Positions 1 through 6,742 of a stretch of DNA of 7,556 nt are shown here, in pieces; position 1 is the first letter of the stretch; each line of letters begins with the position of its first letter. The DNA lies in NCBI GenBank assembly GCA_900555035.1, contig USJX01000109.1, forward strand, positions 1-7,556. The letters run 5' to 3'. Source of the DNA: an uncultured Prevotella sp. GTDB lineage: Bacteria > Bacteroidota > Bacteroidia > Bacteroidales > Bacteroidaceae. The notes below the pieces were generated by a model. That model worked only from the letters and a program-made list of their open reading frames with translations. It made no database searches and was not told where the DNA came from. The position numbers and the translations under genes are program-made.

Positions 1-39
1 CTGTGCCTTCTTACCTGTAATTTGACAAATCTTAGACAT
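1..39 (-). CDS. rpmB: 50S ribosomal protein L28 (N-terminal 13 codons only)
   Basis: L28 is a small protein of the large ribosomal subunit. Only the start is inside the window: the minus strand from 39 reads MSKICQITGKKAQ and runs off the left edge. This matches the conserved L28 N-terminus, in which C5 and the ITGKK stretch are typical of the Bacteroidetes form. The ATG at 37-39 lies about 46 bases downstream of the predicted transcription start, in a leader without a strong Shine-Dalgarno sequence. In Bacteroidales rpmB is usually followed by rpmG; that part is outside the window. The call rests on 13 residues, but they are distinctive. Confidence 0.88.
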   Translation of the reverse strand, partial: MSKICQITGKKAQ

Positions 40-91
40 TTCTATCTTTAATTTTGTAATTCGTTAATTGATACCTATTCCAAACAGAGTG

Positions 92-122
92 CAAAATTAC
101 AAATATTTTTTGAATACGCAAA
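92..122 (-). promoter_or_regulatory. Bacteroidetes-type promoter for rpmB
   Basis: On the minus strand a -33 TTTG (119-122) is followed after 19 bases by TAATTTTG (92-99, followed by C), an exact match to the TAnnTTTG -7 consensus of the Bacteroidetes primary sigma factor. The expected start of transcription is near 85, giving a leader of about 45 bases before rpmB. The match is seen directly; activity is inferred. Confidence 0.75.
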
Positions 123-164
123 ACTTTGGGCGGAAGAAATGTTTCTTTTAAGATTTATTAAGAA

Positions 165-210
165 GAAAAGGGCGTTTCTAAAGATATTTTTATCTAGAAA
201 CGCCCTTTTC
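165..210 (-). terminator. Strong intrinsic terminator after pncC
   Basis: A perfect 16-bp inverted repeat: the left arm is 165-180 (GAAAAGGGCGTTTCTA) and the right arm 195-210. An inner GATA/TATC stem (183-186 with 191-194) closes on a TTTT loop, leaving two unpaired A bases at 181-182. Read from pncC, the GC-rich part of the stem ends in CGCCC followed by TTTTCTTCTT, the usual hairpin plus U-tract. It starts 13 bases after the pncC stop and lies upstream of the rpmB promoter, so it separates the map-tsaD-pncC transcript from rpmB. The arms also carry A- and T-tracts, so it might work in the other direction, but no gene on that side needs it. Confidence 0.9.
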
Positions 211-222
211 GGGGATATTTTC

Positions 223-732
223 TTACTTGTGGGTAAGCTCTTCCTGATGCTCTTTCAGGAAGTCGAGCATGCCTTTAAGTGCTGTATTTGTGGCGATTGC
301 AAGATTGATATCGCGACCGAAATCTTCGGTGAGTTTTACCACGCGAACATCGTCCTTGCTGCCGAAACCTACGAAGATGGTGCCCACTGGTATGGCTGGA
401 GTGCCGCCGGTAGGACCCGATACGCCTGTAACAGAGATGGCGAAGTCAACATTCAATGCCTTGATGGCACCGAGTACCATCTCTCTTGCCACTTCCTCGC
501 AGTAGGCTGTCTTCTCCTCCAATACCTCGTGGCTTACGCCCAGAAGGTTCTCCTTCACCTCGTTGGTGTAGCTTACCACACCGCCCTTGAAGTAATTGCT
601 GGCACCTGGCACGGAGATGAGTGCCTCGGCGATACGTCCGCCTGTGCAGCTCTCTGCTGTGCCTACTGTCTTGTCACTGTTATAGAGCATCTCCTGGATG
701 CCCTTGCTCAATATCTTTGTTTCAAATTCCAT
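223..732 (-). CDS. pncC: Nicotinamide-nucleotide amidohydrolase, stand-alone CinA C-terminal domain
   Basis: This 169-residue protein is the single-domain CinA/PncC type, without the N-terminal molybdopterin-binding-like (COG1058) domain of full CinA. Family members hydrolyse nicotinamide mononucleotide to nicotinate mononucleotide and ammonia in the cytoplasm, recycling NMN left by NAD-dependent DNA ligase. Visible signatures are AESCTGG at 26-32, with S28 as the expected nucleophile; VSYTNEVK at 53-60, with Y55 and K60 as likely active-site partners; and TGVSGPTGG at 102-110, where the usual form is TGxxGPxGG. No signal peptide or membrane segment is seen. It starts 7 bases after the tsaD stop and is the last gene of the map-tsaD-pncC operon, followed by the terminator at 165-210. 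The start at 732 gives the expected family length. NMN deamidase activity is inferred from the family; some members are annotated only as competence/damage-inducible protein. Confidence 0.93.
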   Translation of the reverse strand: MEFETKILSKGIQEMLYNSDKTVGTAESCTGGRIAEALISVPGASNYFKGGVVSYTNEVKENLLGVSHEVLEEKTAYCEEVAREMVLGAIKALNVDFAISVTGVSGPTGGTPAIPVGTIFVGFGSKDDVRVVKLTEDFGRDINLAIATNTALKGMLDFLKEHQEELTHK

Positions 733-739
733 TTCTTAC

Positions 740-1765
740 TTACTTAAATGTTACTTTACTATATGCAGGAAGATCGATGGTGGCGAAATCACCATCACGA
801 TACTTGAAGGTTCCCACGCAGCCAATCATCGCCGCATTGTCGGTGGTATAGCTGAACTTAGGGATGTAGATGGTCCAGCCGAATCGCTTGGCGTGGTTGC
901 GGAAGGCATTGCGCAGACCATTGTTGGCACTCACGCCTCCAGCCACTGCCACGTGCTTGATGCCCGTCTGCTTCACTGCCATGCGCAGCTTCTTCATCAG
1001 GATATCCACGATGGTGAACTCGATGCTGGCAGCCAGATCGAACTTGTTCTTCTCTACGAAGTCAGGATCGGCAGCCACCCACTTGCGCAGGCTATAGAGG
1101 AAACTGGTCTTGAAACCAGAGAAGCTGTAGTTCAAGCCTGGGATGTGTGGCTCGGCAAAGCTGAAAGCCTTCGGATTACCCTGACGGGCATACTTATCCA
1201 CGACAGGACCTCCTGGGTAGCCCCACTCCAGCACCTTGGCACACTTGTCAATCGCCTCGCCAGCCGCATCGTCGATGGTCTGACCCAGCACTTCCATATC
1301 ATTATATGCGTTCACCTTCACAATCTGCGAGTTTCCACCGCTCACGAGGAGACAGATGAATGGGAACGGAGGTGCGCTCTGGTCGTCATCGCTCTCCTTG
1401 ATGAAATGCGCCATCACATGACCCTGCAGGTGGTTGACATCAATCATCGGAATATTGAGCGAACGGGCGAAACCCTTGGCAAAGCTCACGCCCACGAGCA
1501 GCGAACCCATCAGACCCGGACCACGGGTAAAGGCCACTGCCGTGAGGTCTTCCTTCTTAATACCTGCACGGGCTATTGCCTGGTCAACCACCGGCACCAC
1601 GTTCTGCTGGTGAGCACGGGAAGCCAGCTCAGGTACCACGCCGCCGTAGGCACGATGCACTTCCTGAGAGGCGGTAACATTGCTCAGCAATACTCCATTC
1701 TTGAGCACTGCGGCAGAGGTATCGTCGCAGCTGCTCTCTATACCTAATATATATATATCCTTCAT
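740..1765 (-). CDS. tsaD: tRNA N6-adenosine threonylcarbamoyltransferase TsaD
   Basis: TsaD (also Gcp/YgjD, Kae1 family) transfers the threonylcarbamoyl group to A37 of ANN-decoding tRNAs, giving t6A, together with TsaB, TsaE and TsaC/Sua5 in the cytoplasm. The protein is 341 residues, the usual bacterial length. Visible motifs: GIESSCDDTS near the N-terminus (8-17), SRAHQ (49-53), the metal-binding HxxxH as H112 and H116, the nucleotide-binding VSGGNSQI (141-148), AGGVSANNGLR (275-285) and TDNAAMIG (308-315), with D309 as the third metal ligand. The SGGNSQ form replaces the SGGHTQ of E. coli. The start at 1765 is right for the family, and the gene begins 15 bases after the map stop. The first codons are very A+T-rich (ATA, TAT and TTA codons), unlike the rest of the gene. 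Confidence 0.97.
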   Translation of the reverse strand: MKDIYILGIESSCDDTSAAVLKNGVLLSNVTASQEVHRAYGGVVPELASRAHQQNVVPVVDQAIARAGIKKEDLTAVAFTRGPGLMGSLLVGVSFAKGFARSLNIPMIDVNHLQGHVMAHFIKESDDDQSAPPFPFICLLVSGGNSQIVKVNAYNDMEVLGQTIDDAAGEAIDKCAKVLEWGYPGGPVVDKYARQGNPKAFSFAEPHIPGLNYSFSGFKTSFLYSLRKWVAADPDFVEKNKFDLAASIEFTIVDILMKKLRMAVKQTGIKHVAVAGGVSANNGLRNAFRNHAKRFGWTIYIPKFSYTTDNAAMIGCVGTFKYRDGDFATIDLPAYSKVTFK

Positions 1766-1780
1766 TGTTCTTGAATTTAA

Positions 1781-2641
1781 TTAGTGTGTCAAAATCTCCA
1801 CACCCGTCTCGGTCATTACGAGCGTGTGCTCCCACTGTGCTGATGGTTTCTCATCGCCAGTGATTACCTCCCATCCGTATGGATCGTCAGCATCGATGAA
1901 CACCTCGTAGGTTCCCATGTTAATCATTGGCTCAATGGTGAACACCATGCCCGGAACGAGCAGCATACCGGTGCCGCGGTGACCATAGTGGAGCACTTCA
2001 GGTTCCTCATGGAATTGAAGACCTACGCCATGACCGCAGAGATCGCGAACCACACCATAGCCATACTTCTTGCAATGCTTCTCGATGGCGTGACCGATGT
2101 CACCCACAAAGCTGTAAGGCTTTGCAGCCTCCATACCAATCTCCAGGCACTCCTTGGCCACGCGAACCAGCTGCTCCTTCTCAGGAGTAGTCTTGCCGCC
2201 CACGATAAACATACGGCTGGCGTCGGCGTAGTAGCCATCAACGATGGTAGTCATATCTACATTGATGATGTCGCCCTCTTCGAGCACATCCTCCTTCTTA
2301 GGAATACCATGGCAAACCACCTCGTTGATAGAGGTGCATACGCTCTTAGGATAACCCTCGTAGTTGAGGCAGGCAGGAATGGCGTTATTGTCCTTGCAAT
2401 ACTGCATGCAGAGGTCGTCAATTTCCTGGGTGTTCAAACCCGGACGGATGATCTCGGCAACGGCGTCGAGACAGCCCGTGTTAACGACACCACTCTTGCG
2501 GATGCCTTCTATCTGTTCTGGAGTCTTAATCAAGTCACGGGTAGGCACCAGCTTACCCTTATTTTCCCAATACATCACCTGCTTGTCGAGCTCTGTAAGA
2601 GGCTGACCAGGCAAGCAGTGCCATCTTTTCTTCTTAACCAT
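1781..2641 (-). CDS. map: Type I methionine aminopeptidase
   Basis: Map removes the initiator methionine from nascent proteins when the second residue is small. All five metal ligands of the pita-bread fold are present: D129 (INVDM), D140 (YYADAS), H204 (CGHGVG), E237 (TIEP) and E271 (WEHT). The substrate-binding histidines are H111 (VCHGIP) and H211 (FHEEP). The protein has 286 residues, about 38 more at the N-terminus than E. coli Map, whose alignment begins near IKTPEQIEGIR (38-48). The extension holds RWHCLPGQPLTELD and resembles the N-terminus of other Bacteroidales Map proteins from memory. It has too few cysteines for a SEC-C or zinc-finger domain. The start at 2641 lies about 20 bases after the predicted transcription start. 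First gene of the map-tsaD-pncC operon. Confidence 0.97.
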   Translation of the reverse strand: MVKKKRWHCLPGQPLTELDKQVMYWENKGKLVPTRDLIKTPEQIEGIRKSGVVNTGCLDAVAEIIRPGLNTQEIDDLCMQYCKDNNAIPACLNYEGYPKSVCTSINEVVCHGIPKKEDVLEEGDIINVDMTTIVDGYYADASRMFIVGGKTTPEKEQLVRVAKECLEIGMEAAKPYSFVGDIGHAIEKHCKKYGYGVVRDLCGHGVGLQFHEEPEVLHYGHRGTGMLLVPGMVFTIEPMINMGTYEVFIDADDPYGWEVITGDEKPSAQWEHTLVMTETGVEILTH

Positions 2642-2668
2642 TATCTTATTATTTAATTATTGCGACTG

Positions 2669-2699
2669 CAAAAGTACATTATTTCTTGCAGAATGCAAA
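2669..2699 (-). promoter_or_regulatory. Bacteroidetes-type promoter for map-tsaD-pncC
   Basis: On the minus strand TTTG (2696-2699) is followed after 19 bases by TACTTTTG (2669-2676, followed by C), an exact -33/-7 consensus. Transcription should start near 2662, leaving a leader of about 20 bases, A+T-rich and with no clear Shine-Dalgarno sequence. The -33 element overlaps the right half of a small palindrome, TTGCA-gaa-TGCAA (2686-2698). Confidence 0.78.
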
Positions 2700-2710
2700 A
2701 TAAAATGGCA

Positions 2711-2737
2711 ATTATTTGCAGTTGGAATGCAAATAAT
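2711..2737. repeat. Perfect 10-bp inverted repeat between HAD gene and map promoter
   Basis: ATTATTTGCA (2711-2720) and TGCAAATAAT (2728-2737) are exact reverse complements around a 7-base centre. The repeat starts 12 bases after the HAD stop codon and lies just upstream of the map -33 element. Two readings are possible. It could be a weak A+T-rich terminator for the HAD transcript, since TGCCATTTTATTTTG follows it on the minus strand. It could also be an operator, since its TTTGCA/TGCAAA half-sites recur in the smaller palindrome at 2686-2698. I cannot decide between them from sequence alone. Confidence 0.6.
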
Positions 2738-2749
2738 CACCATAAATCA

Positions 2750-3370
2750 TTACTTCAGATAATCGTAGATTTTATCACACCAGTCTTCTCCGTTCTTTGG
2801 GCAATAGGTGAAAAGACCTACTTCTGAAGCAGCACAGCAGTTGCGGGCACCATCGTCAATGAAGAGGCACTCCTCCGGCAATGCCTTCTCTGCAGCTATT
2901 ACATAACGGAAGAAATTCTCATCGGGCTTCATGTATTTCACCTCATAGCTACGGTACATCGCATCGAAGTAATCGCCGATGGGATGACCGTCGCCAGAGA
3001 ACTCCTCGCTGTCGGTCCAGGCTGAAACGTATGGGTTGGTGTTGCTGAGCAGAACCACGCGATAGCCCTGCTTCTTCAGGTTCTTGATGGTCATCAGCTT
3101 GCGGGCAGGCACTTCCTTCATGTAGCCCAGCCAGCAATGCTGCAGTTCCTCGAAGCTCACCTCTCGACCTACCTTATCGCTCACCTTCTGGCGATATTCC
3201 TCTTCAGAAAGCTTTCCTTCTTCCAGGTCGCCGTTCAATCCCGACTGCTTGTAAGGGTCCATCTTCTCGGCAAACTCCTTCATTCCTAACTCAACAAAGC
3301 GTTTGCCTGCCTCGTTCTCGTCGAGGGTGATCACTACGCCACCCATATCAAAAATTACGGTCTTGATCAT
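2750..3370 (-). CDS. HAD-family (subfamily IA-like) hydrolase, YihX-like phosphatase
   Basis: A 206-residue haloacid dehalogenase-superfamily protein, probably a cytoplasmic phosphatase acting on a small phosphorylated metabolite. Motif I is FDMGGVV (7-13) with nucleophile D8; motif II is VLLSNTN (106-112) with S109; motif III is MKP (147-149) with K148; motif IV is FIDDGARN (170-177) with D172 and D173. A helical cap fits between motifs I and II (about 15-90). The second aspartate of the classical DxD is replaced by glycine (D8-M-G10). The same holds in YihX (alpha-D-glucose-1-phosphate phosphatase, DLGNV), and the SNTN motif II is also YihX-like, so that is the closest known relative I recognise; the substrate remains unknown. 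The gene starts 73 bases after the metH stop, with no clear promoter of its own, so read-through from metH is possible. Confidence 0.88.
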   Translation of the reverse strand: MIKTVIFDMGGVVITLDENEAGKRFVELGMKEFAEKMDPYKQSGLNGDLEEGKLSEEEYRQKVSDKVGREVSFEELQHCWLGYMKEVPARKLMTIKNLKKQGYRVVLLSNTNPYVSAWTDSEEFSGDGHPIGDYFDAMYRSYEVKYMKPDENFFRYVIAAEKALPEECLFIDDGARNCCAASEVGLFTYCPKNGEDWCDKIYDYLK

Positions 3371-3374
3371 ATTA

Positions 3375-3379
3375 TCCTT
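3375..3379 (-). promoter_or_regulatory. Shine-Dalgarno-like site before the HAD gene
   Basis: On the minus strand AAGGA lies four bases before the ATG at 3370. It is the clearest Shine-Dalgarno match in the window and supports that start. The spacing is a little short of ideal. Confidence 0.5.
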
Positions 3380-3443
3380 TTTACTAATACCTTATTATAT
3401 TATAATGCTTTTGCCCTTTCAGGGCGTGCTGCAGCTTCCGAGT

Positions 3444-6227
3444 TTAAAACAAATCCAGTTTGTTCTTTCTGGCTTCCTCCAGCGATGCTATCTTAGCCTG
3501 CTGCTCATGATATTCATTTCTCAGCCGCTCGTATCGCTCGTTGAGTTCTGCCACAAACTTAGGGCATTCGGTCTCATTGAGGAATCGGGCACAGATGCCT
3601 GCATTGAGCGAAGCATCCTTTACCCAGATAACCGGACCATCATACACCGGAGCAATCTTCAGCGCTACATGCAGCTCGCTCGTGGTTGCTCCACCCACCA
3701 TGATAGGGATGCGAAGACCTGCCTTCTGCATCTCCTTGGCTGTATGCACCATCTCTTCGAGCGATGGGGTAATCAAGCCGCTCAGTCCAACGGCATCCAC
3801 CTTCTCCTCTATCGCCTTCTTCACGATTTGCTCGGCAGGAACCATCACGCCCAGGTCGATGATATCGTAGTTATTGCACGACATCACCACACAGACGATG
3901 TTCTTGCCGATGTCATGAACATCACCCTTCACGGTGGCCATCAGAATTTTTCCGGCAGTGGTGCTTCCGCCCTGCTTCTCCGCCTCGATATGTGGCTGGA
4001 GGATGGAAACCGCTGCCTTCATCGTACGGGCGGTCTTCACCACCTGCGGCAGGAACATCTCTCCCCTTCCGAAGAGTTCGCCCACCAGGTTCATACCATC
4101 CATCAGCGGACCTTCGATGACGTTCACGGCATGCGGATATTTCTGCAATGCCTCGTCGATATCCGGTTGCAGGAACTCGGTGATTCCCTTCTGCAGGGCA
4201 TATTTCAATCTTTCTTCTACAGGCTGTTTTCTCCACTCAGGCGCAGCTGGTTTCGGAGCCGGAGCACCACCCGCCTTGGCAGCAGCCTTAGCCGCATCCG
4301 CCTTTGCCTTGATTTCGGCAGCCAGTTCGATGAGGTCATCGGCAGCACCCTTTCTGCGGTTGAGCACTACATCCTCTATGAGTTCCAACTGATCCTTAGG
4401 AATCTTGTTGTAATCCATTCTCGCCTTGGCATTCACGATACCGAAGTCCATACCCACCTTCTGGGCATGATGCAGGAAGACGCAGTGGATGGCCTCACGG
4501 ATATAGGTGTTGCCGCGGAACGAGAACGAGAGGTTGCTGACACCTCCGCTGACATGCGCTCCCGGCAGATTCCTGTGAATCCATTCGGTGGCACGGATGA
4601 ACTCCACGGCGTAGTTGTCGTGTTCTTCCATACCTGTGGCGATGGCGAGCACGTTAGGGTCGAAGATGATGTCGAGGGGATTCATGCCCAGTTTATCCAC
4701 CAGCAGGCGATAGGCACGCTCGGCTATCTCGATGCGGCGCTCGTAGGTGGTAGCCTGTCCCACCTCGTCGAAGCACATCACCACCACGGCTGCACCATAT
4801 CGCATCACATCGCGTGCATGCGAGAGAAACACCTCTTCGCCCTCCTTCAGGGAGATGGAGTTCACGATGCATTTGCCCTGACAGCACTTCAGACCGGCGA
4901 GGATGACTTCCCATTTCGAGGAGTCAATCATCACAGGCACCTTGGCTATCTCCGGCTCAGCCGCTATCATGTTGAGGAAGTTCACCATCTCGGCCTTGGC
5001 ATCGAGCAGTCCGTCGTCCATGTTTACATCCACCACGGCTGCACCATCTGCCACCTGCTTGCGGGCAATGCCGATGGCTTCCTCATAACTTTTTTCATTA
5101 ATCAGACGCAGGAACTTCCTGCTACCAGCCACATTACAGCGTTCGCCCACATTGACGAAGCGGCTGGCATCTACTGGCAGATGAACGGAATCATCCACCT
5201 GCAACAAATCCAAGCCCGAGAGCCACATGTACTTAGGCTTCTCCACCACCTGATGAGGCTTCTTGCCCTCGGCACTTCGGGCGTAATGAGCGATGAACTC
5301 AGGACTGGTTCCGCAGCAGCCGCCGATGATGTTGACGATGCCTTCGTCGATAAACTCGGCAATCTGCGGAGCCATCGATTCTGCGGTTTCATCATACTGC
5401 CCCATCTCGTTAGGCAGTCCGGCATTAGGATGCGCACTAATATAATAAGGTGCAACCTTTGCCAGATGCTCGATGAACGGTTTCATCTGAGGCGCTCCGA
5501 AGGCACAGTTCATGCCCACGGAGAAGATTGGATAAGGAGAGAGCGACGCCAGGAAGGCATCTACGGTCTGACCGCTGAGGGTTCTGCCCGCCAGGTCGCT
5601 CACCGTAAGACTGATCATGATAGGCAGCTCCACCCCATGTTTCTTCATCATGGTGATGGCCGCATCAATCATCGCCTTGCAGTTGAGCGTATCGAAGATG
5701 GTTTCGATGAGGATGACATCCGCTCCGCCTTCGATGAGTCCATCCACCTGTTCGCAGACATCGGCGAAAAGTTCATCGTAGGTGATTTCACGGGCGGCAG
5801 GATTGCTGACGTCCGGACTCATGGAGCAAGTCTTGTTGGTAGGACCCACATCTCCGGCAACGAAGCGTGGCTTATCGGGTGTAGAGAACTTGTCGCATTC
5901 GATGCGCGCCAATCGTGCCCCCTCGAAAGCCATCTCGCGGGCGCAATCCTCCAGGTGATAATCCGCCTGCGAGATACGCTGGCACGAGAAGGTGTTCGCC
6001 GTGATGATGTCGGCGCCCGCCTCCAGATAGCGTCTGTAAATATCCGAGATGACATCAGGGCGAGTGATATTGAGCATATCGTTGTTACCCTTCATCATGC
6101 CCGGAACGTCGCGGAAACGTTCGCCACGAAAGTCATCCTCCGTTAAATTGTATTTCTGAATCTCAGTACCCATGGCACCATCGAGAATCAGAATCTTCTC
6201 CTTAGCAATCTCTCTGATATTCTTCAT
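3444..6227 (-). CDS. metH: Cobalamin-dependent methionine synthase without the AdoMet reactivation domain
   Basis: MetH transfers a methyl group from 5-methyltetrahydrofolate via methylcobalamin to homocysteine. The homocysteine-binding barrel spans about 1-320, with zinc ligands C241 (MNCAFG) and C303/C304 (GGCCGTSP). The pterin-binding barrel spans about 355-620 (NVGERCNVAGS at 359-369, MIDSSKWE at 433-440, DPNVLAIATG at 523-532). An Ala/Pro/Lys-rich linker (about 638-664) leads to the helical cap (about 665-750) and the B12-binding domain (about 757-890). That domain has the DVHDIG signature (D769, H771, G774), SGLITPSL (816-823) and GGATTS (845-850). The protein ends at residue 927, just after SLEEARKN, where E. 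coli MetH (about 1227 residues) continues into its AdoMet-binding activation domain. The next 73 bases carry no trace of the missing domain, so this looks like a natural short form. The gene begins 3 bases after the smpB stop. No cobalamin riboswitch fits in that gap. Confidence 0.95.
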   Translation of the reverse strand: MKNIREIAKEKILILDGAMGTEIQKYNLTEDDFRGERFRDVPGMMKGNNDMLNITRPDVISDIYRRYLEAGADIITANTFSCQRISQADYHLEDCAREMAFEGARLARIECDKFSTPDKPRFVAGDVGPTNKTCSMSPDVSNPAAREITYDELFADVCEQVDGLIEGGADVILIETIFDTLNCKAMIDAAITMMKKHGVELPIMISLTVSDLAGRTLSGQTVDAFLASLSPYPIFSVGMNCAFGAPQMKPFIEHLAKVAPYYISAHPNAGLPNEMGQYDETAESMAPQIAEFIDEGIVNIIGGCCGTSPEFIAHYARSAEGKKPHQVVEKPKYMWLSGLDLLQVDDSVHLPVDASRFVNVGERCNVAGSRKFLRLINEKSYEEAIGIARKQVADGAAVVDVNMDDGLLDAKAEMVNFLNMIAAEPEIAKVPVMIDSSKWEVILAGLKCCQGKCIVNSISLKEGEEVFLSHARDVMRYGAAVVVMCFDEVGQATTYERRIEIAERAYRLLVDKLGMNPLDIIFDPNVLAIATGMEEHDNYAVEFIRATEWIHRNLPGAHVSGGVSNLSFSFRGNTYIREAIHCVFLHHAQKVGMDFGIVNAKARMDYNKIPKDQLELIEDVVLNRRKGAADDLIELAAEIKAKADAAKAAAKAGGAPAPKPAAPEWRKQPVEERLKYALQKGITEFLQPDIDEALQKYPHAVNVIEGPLMDGMNLVGELFGRGEMFLPQVVKTARTMKAAVSILQPHIEAEKQGGSTTAGKILMATVKGDVHDIGKNIVCVVMSCNNYDIIDLGVMVPAEQIVKKAIEEKVDAVGLSGLITPSLEEMVHTAKEMQKAGLRIPIMVGGATTSELHVALKIAPVYDGPVIWVKDASLNAGICARFLNETECPKFVAELNERYERLRNEYHEQQAKIASLEEARKNKLDLF

Positions 6228-6230
6228 TGT

Positions 6231-6710
6231 CTAAAAATGCTTGATAGCTCTATCCATCTCTCTTCTGTCTTCCTTCTCCTTCAGAGTCTGACGCTTGTCA
6301 TACTCCTTCTTACCCTTGCAGAGGGCAATATCCACCTTGGCACGTCCCTTGTCGTCGATGAAGACGAGTATAGGAACGATGGTGAAGCCCGGCTGCTTGC
6401 TGTCTTCCTCCAGTCGGCGCAGTTCACGCTTGGTGAGAAGCAGCTTGCGGTCGCGGCGTGCTTCGTGGTTGCCGAAGGAGCCGTAGAAATAAGGAGAGAT
6501 GTTCATACCCTTCACCCAGAGTTCGCCCTGATAGAAGTCGCAGTAGCAATCCACCAGCGATGCCTTGCCGCCGCGGATGGATTTAATCTCAGTACCCGTG
6601 AGCACGATGCCCGCGGTGTAAGTATCAACGAAGAAGTATTCGAACGAAGCCTTCTTGTTGCGTATCTGTATCGGACTCTTCTTGCGGAGTTCCTGGTCTT
6701 TCTTGTTCAT
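6231..6710 (-). CDS. smpB: SsrA-binding protein SmpB (trans-translation)
   Basis: SmpB binds tmRNA and brings it to ribosomes stalled on broken messages, so the nascent chain is tagged for degradation and the ribosome freed. The protein has 159 residues, normal for the family. The OB-fold core contains AGIVLTGTEIKSIR (33-46) and RDRKLLL (86-92). The basic C-terminal tail, which enters the empty mRNA channel, begins at GKKEYDKR (133-140) and continues as a highly charged helix to the end. Tyrosine at 137 replaces the histidine of the E. coli GKKxHDKR motif. The start at 6710 lies 32 bases after the upstream DMP19-family stop; the nearest SD-like element, AAGG, is about 10 bases upstream in an A+T-rich stretch. 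It is the middle gene of the DMP19-smpB-metH cluster. The tmRNA gene itself is not in the window. Confidence 0.96.
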   Translation of the reverse strand: MNKKDQELRKKSPIQIRNKKASFEYFFVDTYTAGIVLTGTEIKSIRGGKASLVDCYCDFYQGELWVKGMNISPYFYGSFGNHEARRDRKLLLTKRELRRLEEDSKQPGFTIVPILVFIDDKGRAKVDIALCKGKKEYDKRQTLKEKEDRREMDRAIKHF

Positions 6711-6742
6711 AATCTTTATACCTTAATATATTATATATACCT

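Noticed and set aside
698..1747. A 349-codon plus-strand open frame opposite tsaD, and similar ones opposite map, pncC, smpB and the DMP19-family gene
   Set aside because: All lie in antisense register with well-supported genes, with no promoters or domains of their own.
3413..3425. GCCCT-ttc-AGGGC hairpin between metH and the HAD gene as a terminator
   Set aside because: The stem is only 5 bp with a 3-base loop, and in the metH direction it is followed by AAAAGCATT rather than a U-tract. It may be a weak pause site at most.
3371..3443. A separate promoter for the HAD gene
   Set aside because: No TAnnTTTG element is present on the minus strand in this gap; the A+T-rich stretch alone is not enough.
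3303..6146. A 947-codon plus-strand open frame opposite metH taken as a gene
   Set aside because: It lies in exact antisense codon register with a clear metH, has no recognisable domains, and its composition (many His, Arg and Leu) is typical of a reverse-complement shadow.
6228..6230. A cobalamin riboswitch controlling metH
   Set aside because: Only 3 bases separate smpB and metH, and the short leader of the operon (about 22 bases) cannot hold one.
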